A DNA stretch of 64,000 bases from NCBI RefSeq assembly GCF_014645815.1, contig NZ_BMML01000004.1:514588-578587 (forward strand). Reading direction: 5' to 3'. The notes under the pieces were generated by a model. It was not told where the DNA came from, made no database searches, and was given only the letters and a program-made list of their open reading frames with translations. Below are positions 17,601-24,128 of this stretch, in pieces. The DNA is from Streptomyces fuscichromogenes. GTDB taxonomy: Bacteria; Actinomycetota; Actinomycetes; Streptomycetales; Streptomycetaceae. Made by a program: the position numbers and the translations under genes. Position 1 is the stretch's first letter. Each line of letters begins with the position of its first letter.

Positions 17601-19588
17601 CCGGCACGGCGGGCTCCGGCACCAGCACCTATGACTACGACTACGCAGGCCGTCTGAAGTCGGCGGCCACCGGCTCGGCCACCACCAGCTACGGTTACGA
17701 CGCCAACGGCAACCGCACCGGCGCCGGTGCCGCCACCGCCACGTACAACGCCCGCAACGAACTGACCTCCGTCACCAGTGGGTCGGCCACCACCTCGTAC
17801 GCCTACACCGCGCGTGGGACGACGTCGAGTGTCACCTCCGGCGGCTCCTCCACCACCTACACCTCCGACGCCTTTGACGAGCTGACCGCGACCGGTACCG
17901 GCGGCAGCTACAGCTACGACGGCCTGGGCCGGCTCACCACCGCGAGTTCGGGCGGCCGCAGTGCCGCCTTCAGTTACGCCGACGCCACCAACAACCCCGT
18001 CTCCGACGGCACCCAGAAGTTCGCCCGGGATGCGGGCGGCGGTGTGCTCGCCGTAAGCGCGGCCGACGGTACAGGCGCCGGCCTCGCCCTGACCAACAGC
18101 CACGGTGACGTCACCGGCACCTTCACCGCCACCGGCTCGGCACTAGCCGGCTCCACCGCCTACGACCCCTACGGCACGCCCACCGCCACCAGCGGTAGCC
18201 GGACCGACCTCGGCTACCAGTCCGGCTGGACCGATCCGGCCACGGGCTGGGTCAACGCCGCCGCCCGTTGGTACAACCCGGCCAACGGCGACTTCACCAG
18301 CGCCGACCCGGTGAGCAACCCGCCCACCCCCGCCGTCAACGCCAACCCGTACGCGTACGGCAACGACGACCCTCTGGACGCCACGGACACCTCCGGCCAC
18401 GACGCCTGCACCAGCGACGACATCAAGGCCCAGGAGGAGGCCTACGAGGCGCAGCAGGCCTATCTCAAGCAGTGGCAGGCGGGCGCCTGGGACCGCATGG
18501 AGAAGTACTCCCAGGATCAGTACAACGCCTGGAAGCGTGAGTACGCCCGGGAGATGGCCCGCAACGAGGCCGACGAACGGGCCCTGCAACAGCAGATCGC
18601 CGACCAGGAACGGCAGTTCGAGAACGAGTTCAACGACGCCATGAACTGGGAGCCGTCGGGCCACTCGGGCGGCCGCGGTTCCGGGTCCGGCTCGGACAGC
18701 GTCTCCTACGGCAACTCGTACGGTTCCTACGGCTCGCACGGCTCGTCCGGGAGCAACTACTCGTCCCTGTACTACGGAGTCGCGGCCGGAGGGGCGCTGA
18801 CCTACGGCTACGGCGCCGCGAGTTCCGCGAGTGGCGGGGCCGCCGCCGAGGGCCTGGAGGCGGTCGGCGACGTCATCTGGGAGGAACTCGCCTCCGCCGG
18901 CGCCGAGGAACTCCTCTTCGGTCTCGTCCTGGCCGCCTCGGCGGACGACGACTGCGGCGCCCACGGCGTCCCCACCCGCCCCAAGAACCAGAACCTCGGC
19001 GGCGTCAACACCACCCCGATCATGGGCACCACTCCCGACGAGGACGCCGCCGCGGCGGCCGGGCACGACGCGACCAGCTCGACGGCGACCGACGACCAGG
19101 ACGTGACGACCGAGCAGACCGCCACCGGCAGTGGCAGCGGTACAGGCGGTGGTTCAACGAACCCGACGTCGACCGACGGCTGTACATCTGAACCGAACGA
19201 ACCGGACGAGTCGAGTGGGAACCCCTTCGGGTTCCGTAGTCCCAACCCGAATCATCCGCCGAATGAGGCCGTCATGAGAGCGATGGCCAGGCAACCCATC
19301 CACGAGAGTTCCGTCGACTGCTCTGAAATCGCGGAAAACCTTCTCAGAGCCGCCGGCGGCGAGGGCCGAATCATCTCCCTGAAGGGTGAGGGTGAAAACC
19401 TGCTGGTCCCAGAAGGTGGTACCACCGTCGAGTACTCGTATCACCAGGTATACACCGACGGGCGGTATGTGTACGATCCGCGAATGAGCTCTGACGCGAT
19501 CCCGCGGGGTGATTTCATGAAGATGATCAAGTCGCTCAACCCGGGGCTCAGGTTCGGACCTCCCGGTTTCGACGGGCCGTTCTCGTGA
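8660..19588 (+). CDS. Giant exported RHS/YD-repeat protein with LamG modules and C-terminal papain-fold toxin
   Basis: 3642 aa from ATG 8660 (GGGGGG 5 nt upstream; a second ATG is adjacent). Modules by nucleotide position: Sec signal peptide (8660-8775); DNRLRE-like region (about 9280-9770); Ig-like domains (9790-10440); RHS N-terminal shell with QRTYNSLDPGVFKAFGAGW (10500-11300). Two LamG-like domains (11340-12010, 12240-12900) are close copies of each other; YD repeats follow (12950-14500). Two more LamG-like copies (14510-15140, 15190-15800) precede further YD repeats (15840-18130). The RHS core is DPATGWVNAAARWYNPANGDFTSADP (18220-18310). Beyond the core are a charged helical stretch, a Gly/Ser/Tyr-rich stretch, a hydrophobic stretch, and a toxin tip with Cys3554 (VDCSEIAENLL) and His3595 (SYHQVYTDGRYVYDPR), resembling Tox-PL-type papain folds. 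Codon 39 is TTA. RHS shells encapsulate toxins for contact-dependent or exported antagonism. The next gene overlaps its stop. Toxin activity is inferred. Confidence 0.9.
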   Translation: MMGRLWRSVRYVPMALRVTAFVAVLALVGVQGGQAAQALPRSAAATPATPVQQAGTAAGRKHAVPASATRSRAGTALRHSGPGKVKGAVGAYQAHGAKSAPVNSGSRIHRAPKPVAAPAAKKPRGFSASTSVEQPRLDTATTTVFKNADGTYTAQVHTHAVNYRESDGTWARIPADATGTTAPGTASAASYRTAAATGNPTGQGNASSSTYVESGVTQNFHGNGQLYVGKYQSHDYTSFLQFSGFGTQFANDYVVNSTLWLDTEFSGLDTTGACSAEAVNVAPVSASWDPAKIDTYPGPAAGAQIGTASFAAGTDCSNGRQWEGISLDTKTVMNWAHGWAANYGLRLSAASTAAAAKEFYADDPYLAIEYTPNGAGASYSEVSYASPWNNQPGWGKVTVQNRGTATWTPTNGYKLSYQLYTVSGTTRTLLTSPAATPAVMPSTVAPNKPVTVTASIPALTAGQTYLICWDMSYNGTLFSTYGVPQTCYSLPVVNNPPIVDTFTPGNNGSVFSLTPTLAVTAHDPDNYPGTAFSYSFNVYANGSTTALASSGALTTPVWTVPAGKLAYGKTFYWTAQVSDGNAASLWSAPDYFTIPAAPQPLVTAHLGAAPYDATVKGVDPQLGDYSTQTTDATIPGPSDGPTLSVQRTYNSLDPGVFKAFGAGWSSLLDMRATEDADGSGNVVITLADGRQERFGANGDGTYSPPAGDYAVLSAPADGYGTSGFMLTEKSGTRYFFTNQVTDPVTGQTYWGLTQYGNRDGHGLDINWLPVTLTLPDGSTIKPEEPTGFGYVLAQDNGYNNGDFNGADMGTTLQLTWGVQQVTASDGTVKNVPHVDKVTSKPGLFAATRNPWTYGYDSAGDLTSVCPPASSSSTATACTQYSYTAGAASGSHFASMVLDSNPTDYWRLGDTTGSATAKDGVVANEGTTDATAANVTFGQAGPLAGTPATAASFNGTSSYLALPDNLPANASNLAVGMWFRTTQAGGTLFSYQSGKPGTAVSVNYTPSVYIGTDGKIHAEFWDGKATPMASPAAVNDGKWHYVVLSGARTSQTLFLDGAQVATRTGSTITVSGQPYTTVGAGELAGSWPSIPSANALGWFNGQIEDVSFLQHPLGLPAVQQEYASATLASRELTGTTLPSGKTALAVGYDALTDRASTVTDADGGAYQLATPVTTGSNDYYYGAVRGTRPAHDYPMTEPAGLTAADQYGVDRPAGGASDGIYNDVMLGEPGIFGPGGDTAAGFNGTDSSLSLPAGALDDSSGTASVALWFNTKQAGGVLLSYQNAPIGSVPTSYTPALYIGTDGLLHGQFWDGTLSPMASKAAVNDGNWHLVVMTASGTGQTLWLDGQSQATRTGKTIAGQVKTWGETTVSVGAGYVAGSWPKPPANAQGYFNGEIGQVGVYQTDLGQSSVEAPLGLYTAKGSATLLMPSTTLTVTDPAQHTETYTFDPSNGNRTTAVTDAGGGRTTYAYDSLGFQDAVTDPDGHSTSRQHDVYGNVLATTTCRQVNSCQTSYFSYHTDAADPMDPLNGKVLYAADARSGATGTANPAYRTAYTYTPFGALASVTTPPTPDYPSGRKTRYTYYNDNESFTDNIGVAYTEVYGMLATVTDPSGKVTRYHYCGTDHLGEVCSETDPSGQVTYYLNDFLGHLTTKAVSSATYPVTFTSSGAPVGGVQTAYTYDALGRTLTETGPATTDAVRGVTHTPKTTYAYDADGDLTGTSTADTTGQDTTRATTYVYDDNDRVKTVTDPAGQVTGYTYDSFGRRTTETNPAGTTYRYTYAPTGQLLTTTLLGWTGDPTAPSDPTDLVVESRAYDPAGRLASVTDSMGRTTAYSYFDDNLLQSQTDASGTSVASTTKAYDYDAAGNMTWECDVWSGTSCLKQTQYTVDAADRTAKTVVDPSGVNRTTVNTFDPDDNVLSRILTGGGQTRQLGYSYDAAGNRTAQSVRTDTTGPTGYWPLAEGAVAAADSSGNGFTGTPSTGTSWGPPASNYTSFNGTSGAVLTSGTPVVDTGKAFSVSAWAYLSATSTTKDFTVVSQQGAQNSAFQLEYNHTTKSWAFVRASNDTSTATNYVASDPTAATAGTWTHLVGVMDALGNMSLYVNDVEVSGICTNCTSVTDPTPMASTSGVAIGRGKAAAASVNWFAGRVRDVQLYGRELKPNEISQLYTSSTTTGESPVTVGAAGWWRLDDGENPSAGDHSGAGNAGTLNASTSWATENGGSAVFAGAGQIATGGPVVDTTKSFSVSAWAKITSTPTGTWQTVMAQQGTQAAGFSLDYNPTAGRWAFDRATTDVASPTLAGATSTAAPTLNTWTHLVGTYDASSGKMTLYVNGTAQNTATDTTPIASSGAFVIGRGYTAGAAAQYFNGSVGNVQTYNRVLSATEAAALHTSAAGTAGSAPLTTTWTYDQRGLPVTMTDARGNAAGATASAYTTTYAYDEDGRLTTTSSPPVSTETGGGAAQQTVAVAKSGYDTFGEPVETDDADGDIVTTTYDLDGRVQAVSQPAYTPPDGSGTVTPTTSYTYDALGDVHTETDPLQHTASYVYDQLGDRVQQTLPGGLVTHVGYDTDGEVLNTTDPTGARTEATYDALGREATSTQVERRPAPAAYTTHYGYDGLGDLTSVEDPLENTATATYDALGETSTVTDPLHNTTSYAYDVAGQLIRTTAPDLTATTQGYDQAERLVSAARLDANGTTLSSTSYGYDAAGNQISATDARQHTTTATFDALNRTVSQTQPVDASTSITTSFGYDAAGNETRYTDADKNATYYTYNPLGGQETSVAPSVTGLTSAADRTTTFSYDADGNQHTLTRPGGVTITETHDENGLLTAESGTGAEATTGARVFGYDADGRLTAVSAPTGTDTFAYDDRGLLLTMAGPGGSASYGYDSNGDIATRTDATGTATFGYDADDRVNSETDPLTGTTATLTYNQLGETKSVTYGTGGATRSYDYNASHQLSSDVLKSSSGTTEASVARTYNADGQIATQTTTGTAGSGTSTYDYDYAGRLKSAATGSATTSYGYDANGNRTGAGAATATYNARNELTSVTSGSATTSYAYTARGTTSSVTSGGSSTTYTSDAFDELTATGTGGSYSYDGLGRLTTASSGGRSAAFSYADATNNPVSDGTQKFARDAGGGVLAVSAADGTGAGLALTNSHGDVTGTFTATGSALAGSTAYDPYGTPTATSGSRTDLGYQSGWTDPATGWVNAAARWYNPANGDFTSADPVSNPPTPAVNANPYAYGNDDPLDATDTSGHDACTSDDIKAQEEAYEAQQAYLKQWQAGAWDRMEKYSQDQYNAWKREYAREMARNEADERALQQQIADQERQFENEFNDAMNWEPSGHSGGRGSGSGSDSVSYGNSYGSYGSHGSSGSNYSSLYYGVAAGGALTYGYGAASSASGGAAAEGLEAVGDVIWEELASAGAEELLFGLVLAASADDDCGAHGVPTRPKNQNLGGVNTTPIMGTTPDEDAAAAAGHDATSSTATDDQDVTTEQTATGSGSGTGGGSTNPTSTDGCTSEPNEPDESSGNPFGFRSPNPNHPPNEAVMRAMARQPIHESSVDCSEIAENLLRAAGGEGRIISLKGEGENLLVPEGGTTVEYSYHQVYTDGRYVYDPRMSSDAIPRGDFMKMIKSLNPGLRFGPPGFDGPFS

Positions 19589-19962
19589 TCGACTCCACGG
19601 ATGTGCTGCGTGCCTTGGGCGCCCGGGGGACCGTCCAGTGGTCCAGGATATCCGTCGGGCGTGATCCTCTCGATTCGCTGGTTCGACCGCCGATGGTCGT
19701 ATGGCGTTACCGCGATCCGCATGACCGGGTGCGCGCCCAGTTCCAGCGGATCTCGGCGCAATTCGATGGCGCCGTCGAATGGACGGTGGACCTCTCGGCG
19801 AAAAACTGGGTCATCATGACCCGGAGGTTGAAGCAGGAATTCGCGCAGGCGGCACCGGGGTATACGGGCGTCCTGTCGGATCTCAAGAACGCCGATCAGG
19901 ATTTCTGTATCCGTGCGACCGCCGATCTGGGCAGTCTACTGGAAATAATCCGGAAGCCCTGA
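19585..19962 (+). CDS. Small hypothetical protein, candidate immunity protein for the RHS toxin tip
   Basis: 125 aa with a GTG start whose last two bases are shared with the RHS TGA (GTGA overlap), giving tight translational coupling. No signal peptide or membrane segment, so it is cytoplasmic. It has a mixed alpha/beta pattern with WTVDLSAKNWVIMTRRLKQEFAQ in the middle and ATADLGSLLEIIRKP at the end. I recognise no family. Its codons are less G/C-biased at third positions than the neighbours (for example ggcgcaattcgatggc), as in the toxin tip, consistent with toxin and immunity having arrived together. Position, size and coupling are what is expected of a polymorphic-toxin immunity gene. That role is inference; the gene itself is well supported. 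Confidence 0.75.
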   Translation: MIDSTDVLRALGARGTVQWSRISVGRDPLDSLVRPPMVVWRYRDPHDRVRAQFQRISAQFDGAVEWTVDLSAKNWVIMTRRLKQEFAQAAPGYTGVLSDLKNADQDFCIRATADLGSLLEIIRKP

Positions 19963-20230
19963 GGAGGAAGACGAGGGCGCGGTGGATTCGGCGTCCTGGG
20001 TCTTCGCGTCTGTCCCGCGTGCGGTCGGACACCGTCGCTGTGGCGGACCGCAGACATGCAACTGTCGTTCGCCGCGCCCGGCGGAATCTAGGTGCCCCAA
20101 CACGCTGCGCCGGATCCTCTCGTGGACCATGCGCGGAGAGAGACCTGCCGCCTGGTGGTGGCCGTCACGGTGCTCGCCGTGGCCACAGCAGCGGAGGGGG
20201 TGGGGTAGCGGGTGTCCGCCCCCACACGCG
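19963..20230. other. Intergenic stretch downstream of the immunity gene, no recognisable gene
   Basis: About 270 bp between the immunity gene and the terminator. Short open frames exist on both strands, for example a plus-strand hydrophobic stretch RLVVAVTVLAVATAAEGVG ending at about 20208. None has a start, length or family resemblance that supports a gene. It may hold decayed toxin/immunity or mobile-element remnants, but I cannot show this. Confidence 0.4.
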
Positions 20231-20268
20231 CGGAAAGGCGGACCGATACTCGTCGGTCCGCCTTTCCG
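20231..20268. terminator. Strong bidirectional terminator hairpin
   Basis: A perfect 16-bp inverted repeat: CGGAAAGGCGGACCGA (20231-20246) and its complement (20253-20268), with a 6-nt loop. It lies 5 bp beyond the DUF6114 stop and between convergent transcription units. There is no long T-run, which is normal for Streptomyces. Confidence 0.85.
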
Positions 20269-20273
20269 TGGTT

Positions 20274-20738
20274 TCAGGCCGGTTCTCCCGCGCCTTCCCC
20301 GAATCCCTGCGTCTGCTGCGCGGCTTCCCGCGCGGCCTCGCGCCGCTTGCGGCGGCTCACCCGCGGTTCCTGGTCCGGCAGCCAGCCGAAGATCATGCAG
20401 CTGCCGACGGCCCCGAGGGCGAGGCCGAGGACAAAGCCGCCCAGGTTGGAGGTGACCCAGCTGCCCAGGGAGCACAGCATGCCGAGGATGGAGTAGAAGA
20501 GGCGCTGTGAGGGGCTGAAGAGGGTCAGCAGGCCGCACAGCACCATGACCGCCGGCAGCAGATAGCCCGCCACGCCCTGCATACCGATATGAACGACGAC
20601 CTTCAGCGAGGCCTTCACGGTGAGCAGGATCCAGCAGCCGCCCAGGGTCAGCAGCAGGCCGCCCAGGAACGGCCGACGGGCCCGCCAACCGCGGAAGGCG
20701 GGCCGCCACCCCTGATGGGGAGAGTCTGTGCCGGACAT
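20274..20738 (-). CDS. DUF6114 family membrane protein
   Basis: Integral membrane protein of 154 aa with four hydrophobic segments (RPFLGGLLLTLGGCWILLTV, GYLLPAVMVLCGLLTLF, FYSILGMLCSLGSWVTSNLGG, FVLGLALGAVGSCMIFGWL). A basic cytoplasmic tail (RRKRREAAREAAQQ) follows. Its ATG shares one base with the TGA of the upstream DUF6230 gene, so the two are translationally coupled. This DUF6230-DUF6114 pair recurs in streptomycetes; no biochemical function is known to me. The strong hairpin just downstream ends the operon. Confidence 0.85.
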   Translation of the reverse strand: MSGTDSPHQGWRPAFRGWRARRPFLGGLLLTLGGCWILLTVKASLKVVVHIGMQGVAGYLLPAVMVLCGLLTLFSPSQRLFYSILGMLCSLGSWVTSNLGGFVLGLALGAVGSCMIFGWLPDQEPRVSRRKRREAAREAAQQTQGFGEGAGEPA

Positions 20739-21436
20739 CAGCAACCCGTGTCGCTGAAGCTGAGTTTCAGGCCGGGAAGCGTGAACGTCCCAGCGGTGGT
20801 CTTGTAGTTGGTCTGCCGCAGGTTGTCGATGTGCACGGTGTCGGCCTGCTGGCTGAAGACGCCGATGGGGCCCTGGACCCCGGCCTTGGTGAGCTGGCTC
20901 GCGTCGTTGCCGATCTCGATGTTGTTGAAGGACGCGTCGCCCGTCAGCAGGGTCGAGTCGGTGGTCAGATCGGTCGCCTGCACCTTCGACGAGCCGCTGC
21001 CCGCCTTGATGAGCAGGTTGGTGCCGCCGAGGTCGACGCTCTGGCACAGGGTGTCCAGGGTCGCCTTCTTGATCGCGGAGGTGACGACCAGCACCTGGCC
21101 GCCGGTGTCACCGGCGTTCGGGCTGCCGTCGGCCATGGTGTCGAGCGCGCCGAACTGTTCGAAGCCGGTGCCGTCGAGCGACTTGGCGGTGACCGTGAAG
21201 GGCATGCCGGAGATGAACAGCGTCACTCCCAGCACCCCCTGGGCGGTCAGGACCCCGATACCGGCCAGGGCAAGGGTGGCCGGCACCGCCATCATGGCGG
21301 CCCTGCGGCCCCGGACCCGGCCACGTCTCGGTGCCGCTCCGGTGCCCTCGGTGGTCTCTGGTGTTGCGGAAAGAGAACCGCTTCCCGGGTTCTCAGGCGT
21401 GTTGTCGGCGGACGGAACGTCCGGGGACTCGGCCAT
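20738..21436 (-). CDS. DUF6230 family exported or membrane-anchored protein
   Basis: 232 aa from the ATG at 21436, chosen because GGGAG lies 5 nt upstream; an in-frame ATG four codons earlier (21448) has no ribosome-binding site. A proline/threonine-rich cytoplasmic tail is followed by one membrane segment (MMAVPATLALAGIGVLTAQGVLG, about residues 49-71). The extracytoplasmic beta-rich domain opens FISGMPFTVTAKSLDGTGFEQFGA and contains VLVVTSAIKKATLDTLCQSVDL; it ends at the only other cysteine. It is sometimes auto-annotated as cholesterol esterase, but I see no esterase motif. First gene of the operon with DUF6114. Upstream at 21553-21594 is a cluster of GTTAC/GTAAC motifs that may control it. 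Confidence 0.82.
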   Translation of the reverse strand: MAESPDVPSADNTPENPGSGSLSATPETTEGTGAAPRRGRVRGRRAAMMAVPATLALAGIGVLTAQGVLGVTLFISGMPFTVTAKSLDGTGFEQFGALDTMADGSPNAGDTGGQVLVVTSAIKKATLDTLCQSVDLGGTNLLIKAGSGSSKVQATDLTTDSTLLTGDASFNNIEIGNDASQLTKAGVQGPIGVFSQQADTVHIDNLRQTNYKTTAGTFTLPGLKLSFSDTGC

Positions 21437-21552
21437 GTCTGCTCCCATGCATTAGTCACGCGGGTTGGGCTTCAGTGGCACGTTGTCCTGGCGCGGACAC
21501 CGGCTGCCGCGCACGCCTCCTCGCAACTCCCGGCGGGTGCAAGGGCTTTCTC

Positions 21553-21594
21553 GTTACGCAGCAGTAACCAAGCGGCAAGTTACCGGCGGTTACC
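21553..21594. promoter_or_regulatory. Cluster of four GTTAC-type motifs upstream of DUF6230 operon
   Basis: GTTAC (21553-21557) and GTAAC (21564-21568) form an inverted pair with a 6-bp spacer. GTTACC at 21579-21584 and 21589-21594 is a direct repeat with 10-bp period. One-turn spacing is typical of OmpR-family response-regulator sites. The regulator is unknown. Confidence 0.5.
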
Positions 21595-21887
21595 TTTCAG
21601 GGTCAAGGTAGTTGTGAAAAAAGAGTGTTGAATTCGCGTCAATTATGTTCCGACCATGCATTCCCATGATCGAATGCCCAACTCCCTTGATCGGCCTTGA
21701 CGCTGACGGGCGATCAGGTCTACAACTCTCCCTGGTTTCATTCGGATCCGTGGCGCCGGATCCGCCGAGCGGCATCGACCGCTTCCCGGCCTCTTCGATC
21801 ACCGCTCCGCTCAGCGGCGTCGGCACGGTCGCTTCCCCCCAGGGGCCGTGCCCGAACGCCTCTCGACCGGCCCGGCCGGAGGCCTAA

Positions 21888-22691
<804 letters not shown>

Positions 22692-22708
22692 CCCAGTAAC
22701 AAAGGCTG

Positions 22709-23662
22709 TCAGCGTCGACGCAGACGCAACGCCAGGGCGGCGCCGCCGGTGAGTACCAGCACCGCTGCGGCGCCGCCCGCCAGCAGTGGCGCCGACGGGC
22801 CCGAACCGGAGTCCGTGTCGGAGGCCACCGGAGTGCTGTCGGCGGCGGTGGTTCCGGTTGCCGGGGAGGCCGGGGCCGCCGTCGCCGTCCGCCGTGTCCG
22901 GCCGGCGGCGCTCGCCGAGGCACTGGAGGCCGGTGTCGCGCTCACGCCCGACGTCGGCTTCGCGCTCGCGCTCGCCCCGCCGTTCTTCCCCGCGCCCGCC
23001 CCGGTGTCCTTCTGTGCCGCCTTCTTCGCCGTGAACACCACGTCGGAACACGAGTAGTAGGTGTCCGGCGTACTGGTGGTCTGCCAGATCGTGTACAACA
23101 CCTGACGCCCCGTCCGGTCGGCGGGCAGGGTCGCGCTGAAGTGGTACGCCCCGTTCGTCAGCGGCGGGTCCTTGACCTCCGCGAAGGGCTGCGCGGGCAG
23201 CTCGGACCACGTCAGCGGCTTCGCCGGGTCGTAGCCCGGCTTCGTCAGATACAGCTTGAACGTGCCGGAGTGCGCGATCGTCGCGGCGTACGTCATCGTC
23301 ATCCGGGCGCCCGGGGCCAGTTCGGTCGCGGGCCAGTCCGCGCGCGCCAGGTCGAGCCCCTTGTACGCCGACAGACCACCGCCGCACAGCCTGCCGTCCG
23401 GAATCACCTGACGGTCCCGGCCGTCGACGCCCGCCACCCTGATGTCGTCCCACGCGACGAAGTTCTGCCCGCTCGCCGCGATCGCCGCCTTGCAGGCCGC
23501 CGTTGCCGCGCTGCCGCCGCTGGGGGAGCAGGCGTAGGCCCGGCTGACGGGATAGGTGGGGGCGCCGTGCGCCCGCGCGGACCCCGCGGCCCACGACAGG
23601 AGCAGCAGCGGGGCCGCGACGGCGGCTCCTGTGACTCTCAGGCGGGCGGTCGTCCGAGTCAT
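22709..23662 (-). CDS. AA10 lytic polysaccharide monooxygenase with C-terminal membrane anchor
   Basis: Copper-dependent oxidase that cleaves chitin or cellulose chains; 317 aa from the ATG at 23662 with GAGGAG upstream. The signal peptide ends ...GSARA so the mature protein starts with His32, one half of the copper histidine brace. The second brace residue is His131 in TIAHSGTFKLYLTKPGYD. YPVSRAYACS and the disulfide cysteines are typical of AA10. After the catalytic domain comes a Ser/Ala/Thr-rich linker, then a hydrophobic helix (APLLAGGAAAVLVLTGGAALALRL) and RRR. The enzyme should therefore be anchored at the cell surface, whereas most AA10 enzymes are released. No binding module is present. 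Lies divergent from the cprB-like regulator across 466 bp. Confidence 0.9.
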   Translation of the reverse strand: MTRTTARLRVTGAAVAAPLLLLSWAAGSARAHGAPTYPVSRAYACSPSGGSAATAACKAAIAASGQNFVAWDDIRVAGVDGRDRQVIPDGRLCGGGLSAYKGLDLARADWPATELAPGARMTMTYAATIAHSGTFKLYLTKPGYDPAKPLTWSELPAQPFAEVKDPPLTNGAYHFSATLPADRTGRQVLYTIWQTTSTPDTYYSCSDVVFTAKKAAQKDTGAGAGKNGGASASAKPTSGVSATPASSASASAAGRTRRTATAAPASPATGTTAADSTPVASDTDSGSGPSAPLLAGGAAAVLVLTGGAALALRLRRR

Positions 23663-24044
23663 CCGGGACGTCTCCTCGGCGCGGGTAGGCGGGTCTGCCC
23701 AGGGAGTACGGGAATCGGCGCCGTACTGTTCAGCGTGGTTGGTCACAGGGCCGGTCGAAGTGCGCGGCACCGACCGCCTCGTCCGTTTTGCCGCCCGGCG
23801 GGGCGCCGTTGAGTACCAACCGTCCGCCTCGTATCACGGCGATCGCCGATGGCCGCCGGGCCGCCCGCATCGCCTCCGGAGACCGGCGCGAACGCGAGGG
23901 AGGGGCGCGCTCCGATCTCGTCCTTCCGCGCCCCGCCACCCCTTGTTCGCGTGGTCGCACACGCGACTTGTACGTGTCCGCCGCCAGGTCCGCACAGTTG
24001 CCTCCCGCTGTCGCACGGTGAGCTATCGTGTGCACGGGGTTAAA
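23663..24044. other. Intergenic region between LPMO and cprB-like gene
   Basis: No supported gene. Short frames on both strands lack credible starts. A possible promoter for the rightward gene is TTGCCT (23998-24003) with TATCGT (24024-24029), but its 20-nt spacer is long. Confidence 0.35.
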
Positions 24045-24074
24045 AAACAAACCGCATGCCCCGTCGGTTTGAAT
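24045..24074. promoter_or_regulatory. Autoregulatory-element-like palindrome (gamma-butyrolactone-receptor operator)
   Basis: AAACAAACCG (24045-24054) and CGGTTTGAAT (24065-24074) are inverted halves matching at 8 of 10 positions with a 10-bp spacer. The size and the AAACNNACCG-type half-site resemble AREs bound by ArpA/ScbR/CprB-family repressors. Located 54 bp before the cprB-like start, so autoregulation is likely. Confidence 0.72.
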
Positions 24075-24128
24075 GTCGTGCAGCCGTGCAGCCGTGAAGT
24101 CGTTGAGCCGTGAAGGAGCGTCGAGTCG

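Noticed and set aside
12950..18130. YD-repeat DNA considered as CRISPR or satellite repeat
   Set aside because: The repetition is at the protein level (YDxxG motifs) with varying DNA and no constant spacer structure.
19936..20709. 257-aa leftward frame over the DUF6114 gene and the intergenic region
   Set aside because: Different frame from the DUF6114 protein; no recognisable domain, crosses the perfect terminator hairpin.
23730..24050. 106-aa leftward frame in the cprB upstream region
   Set aside because: TTG start inside the operator palindrome, no ribosome-binding site, low-complexity Arg-rich translation.
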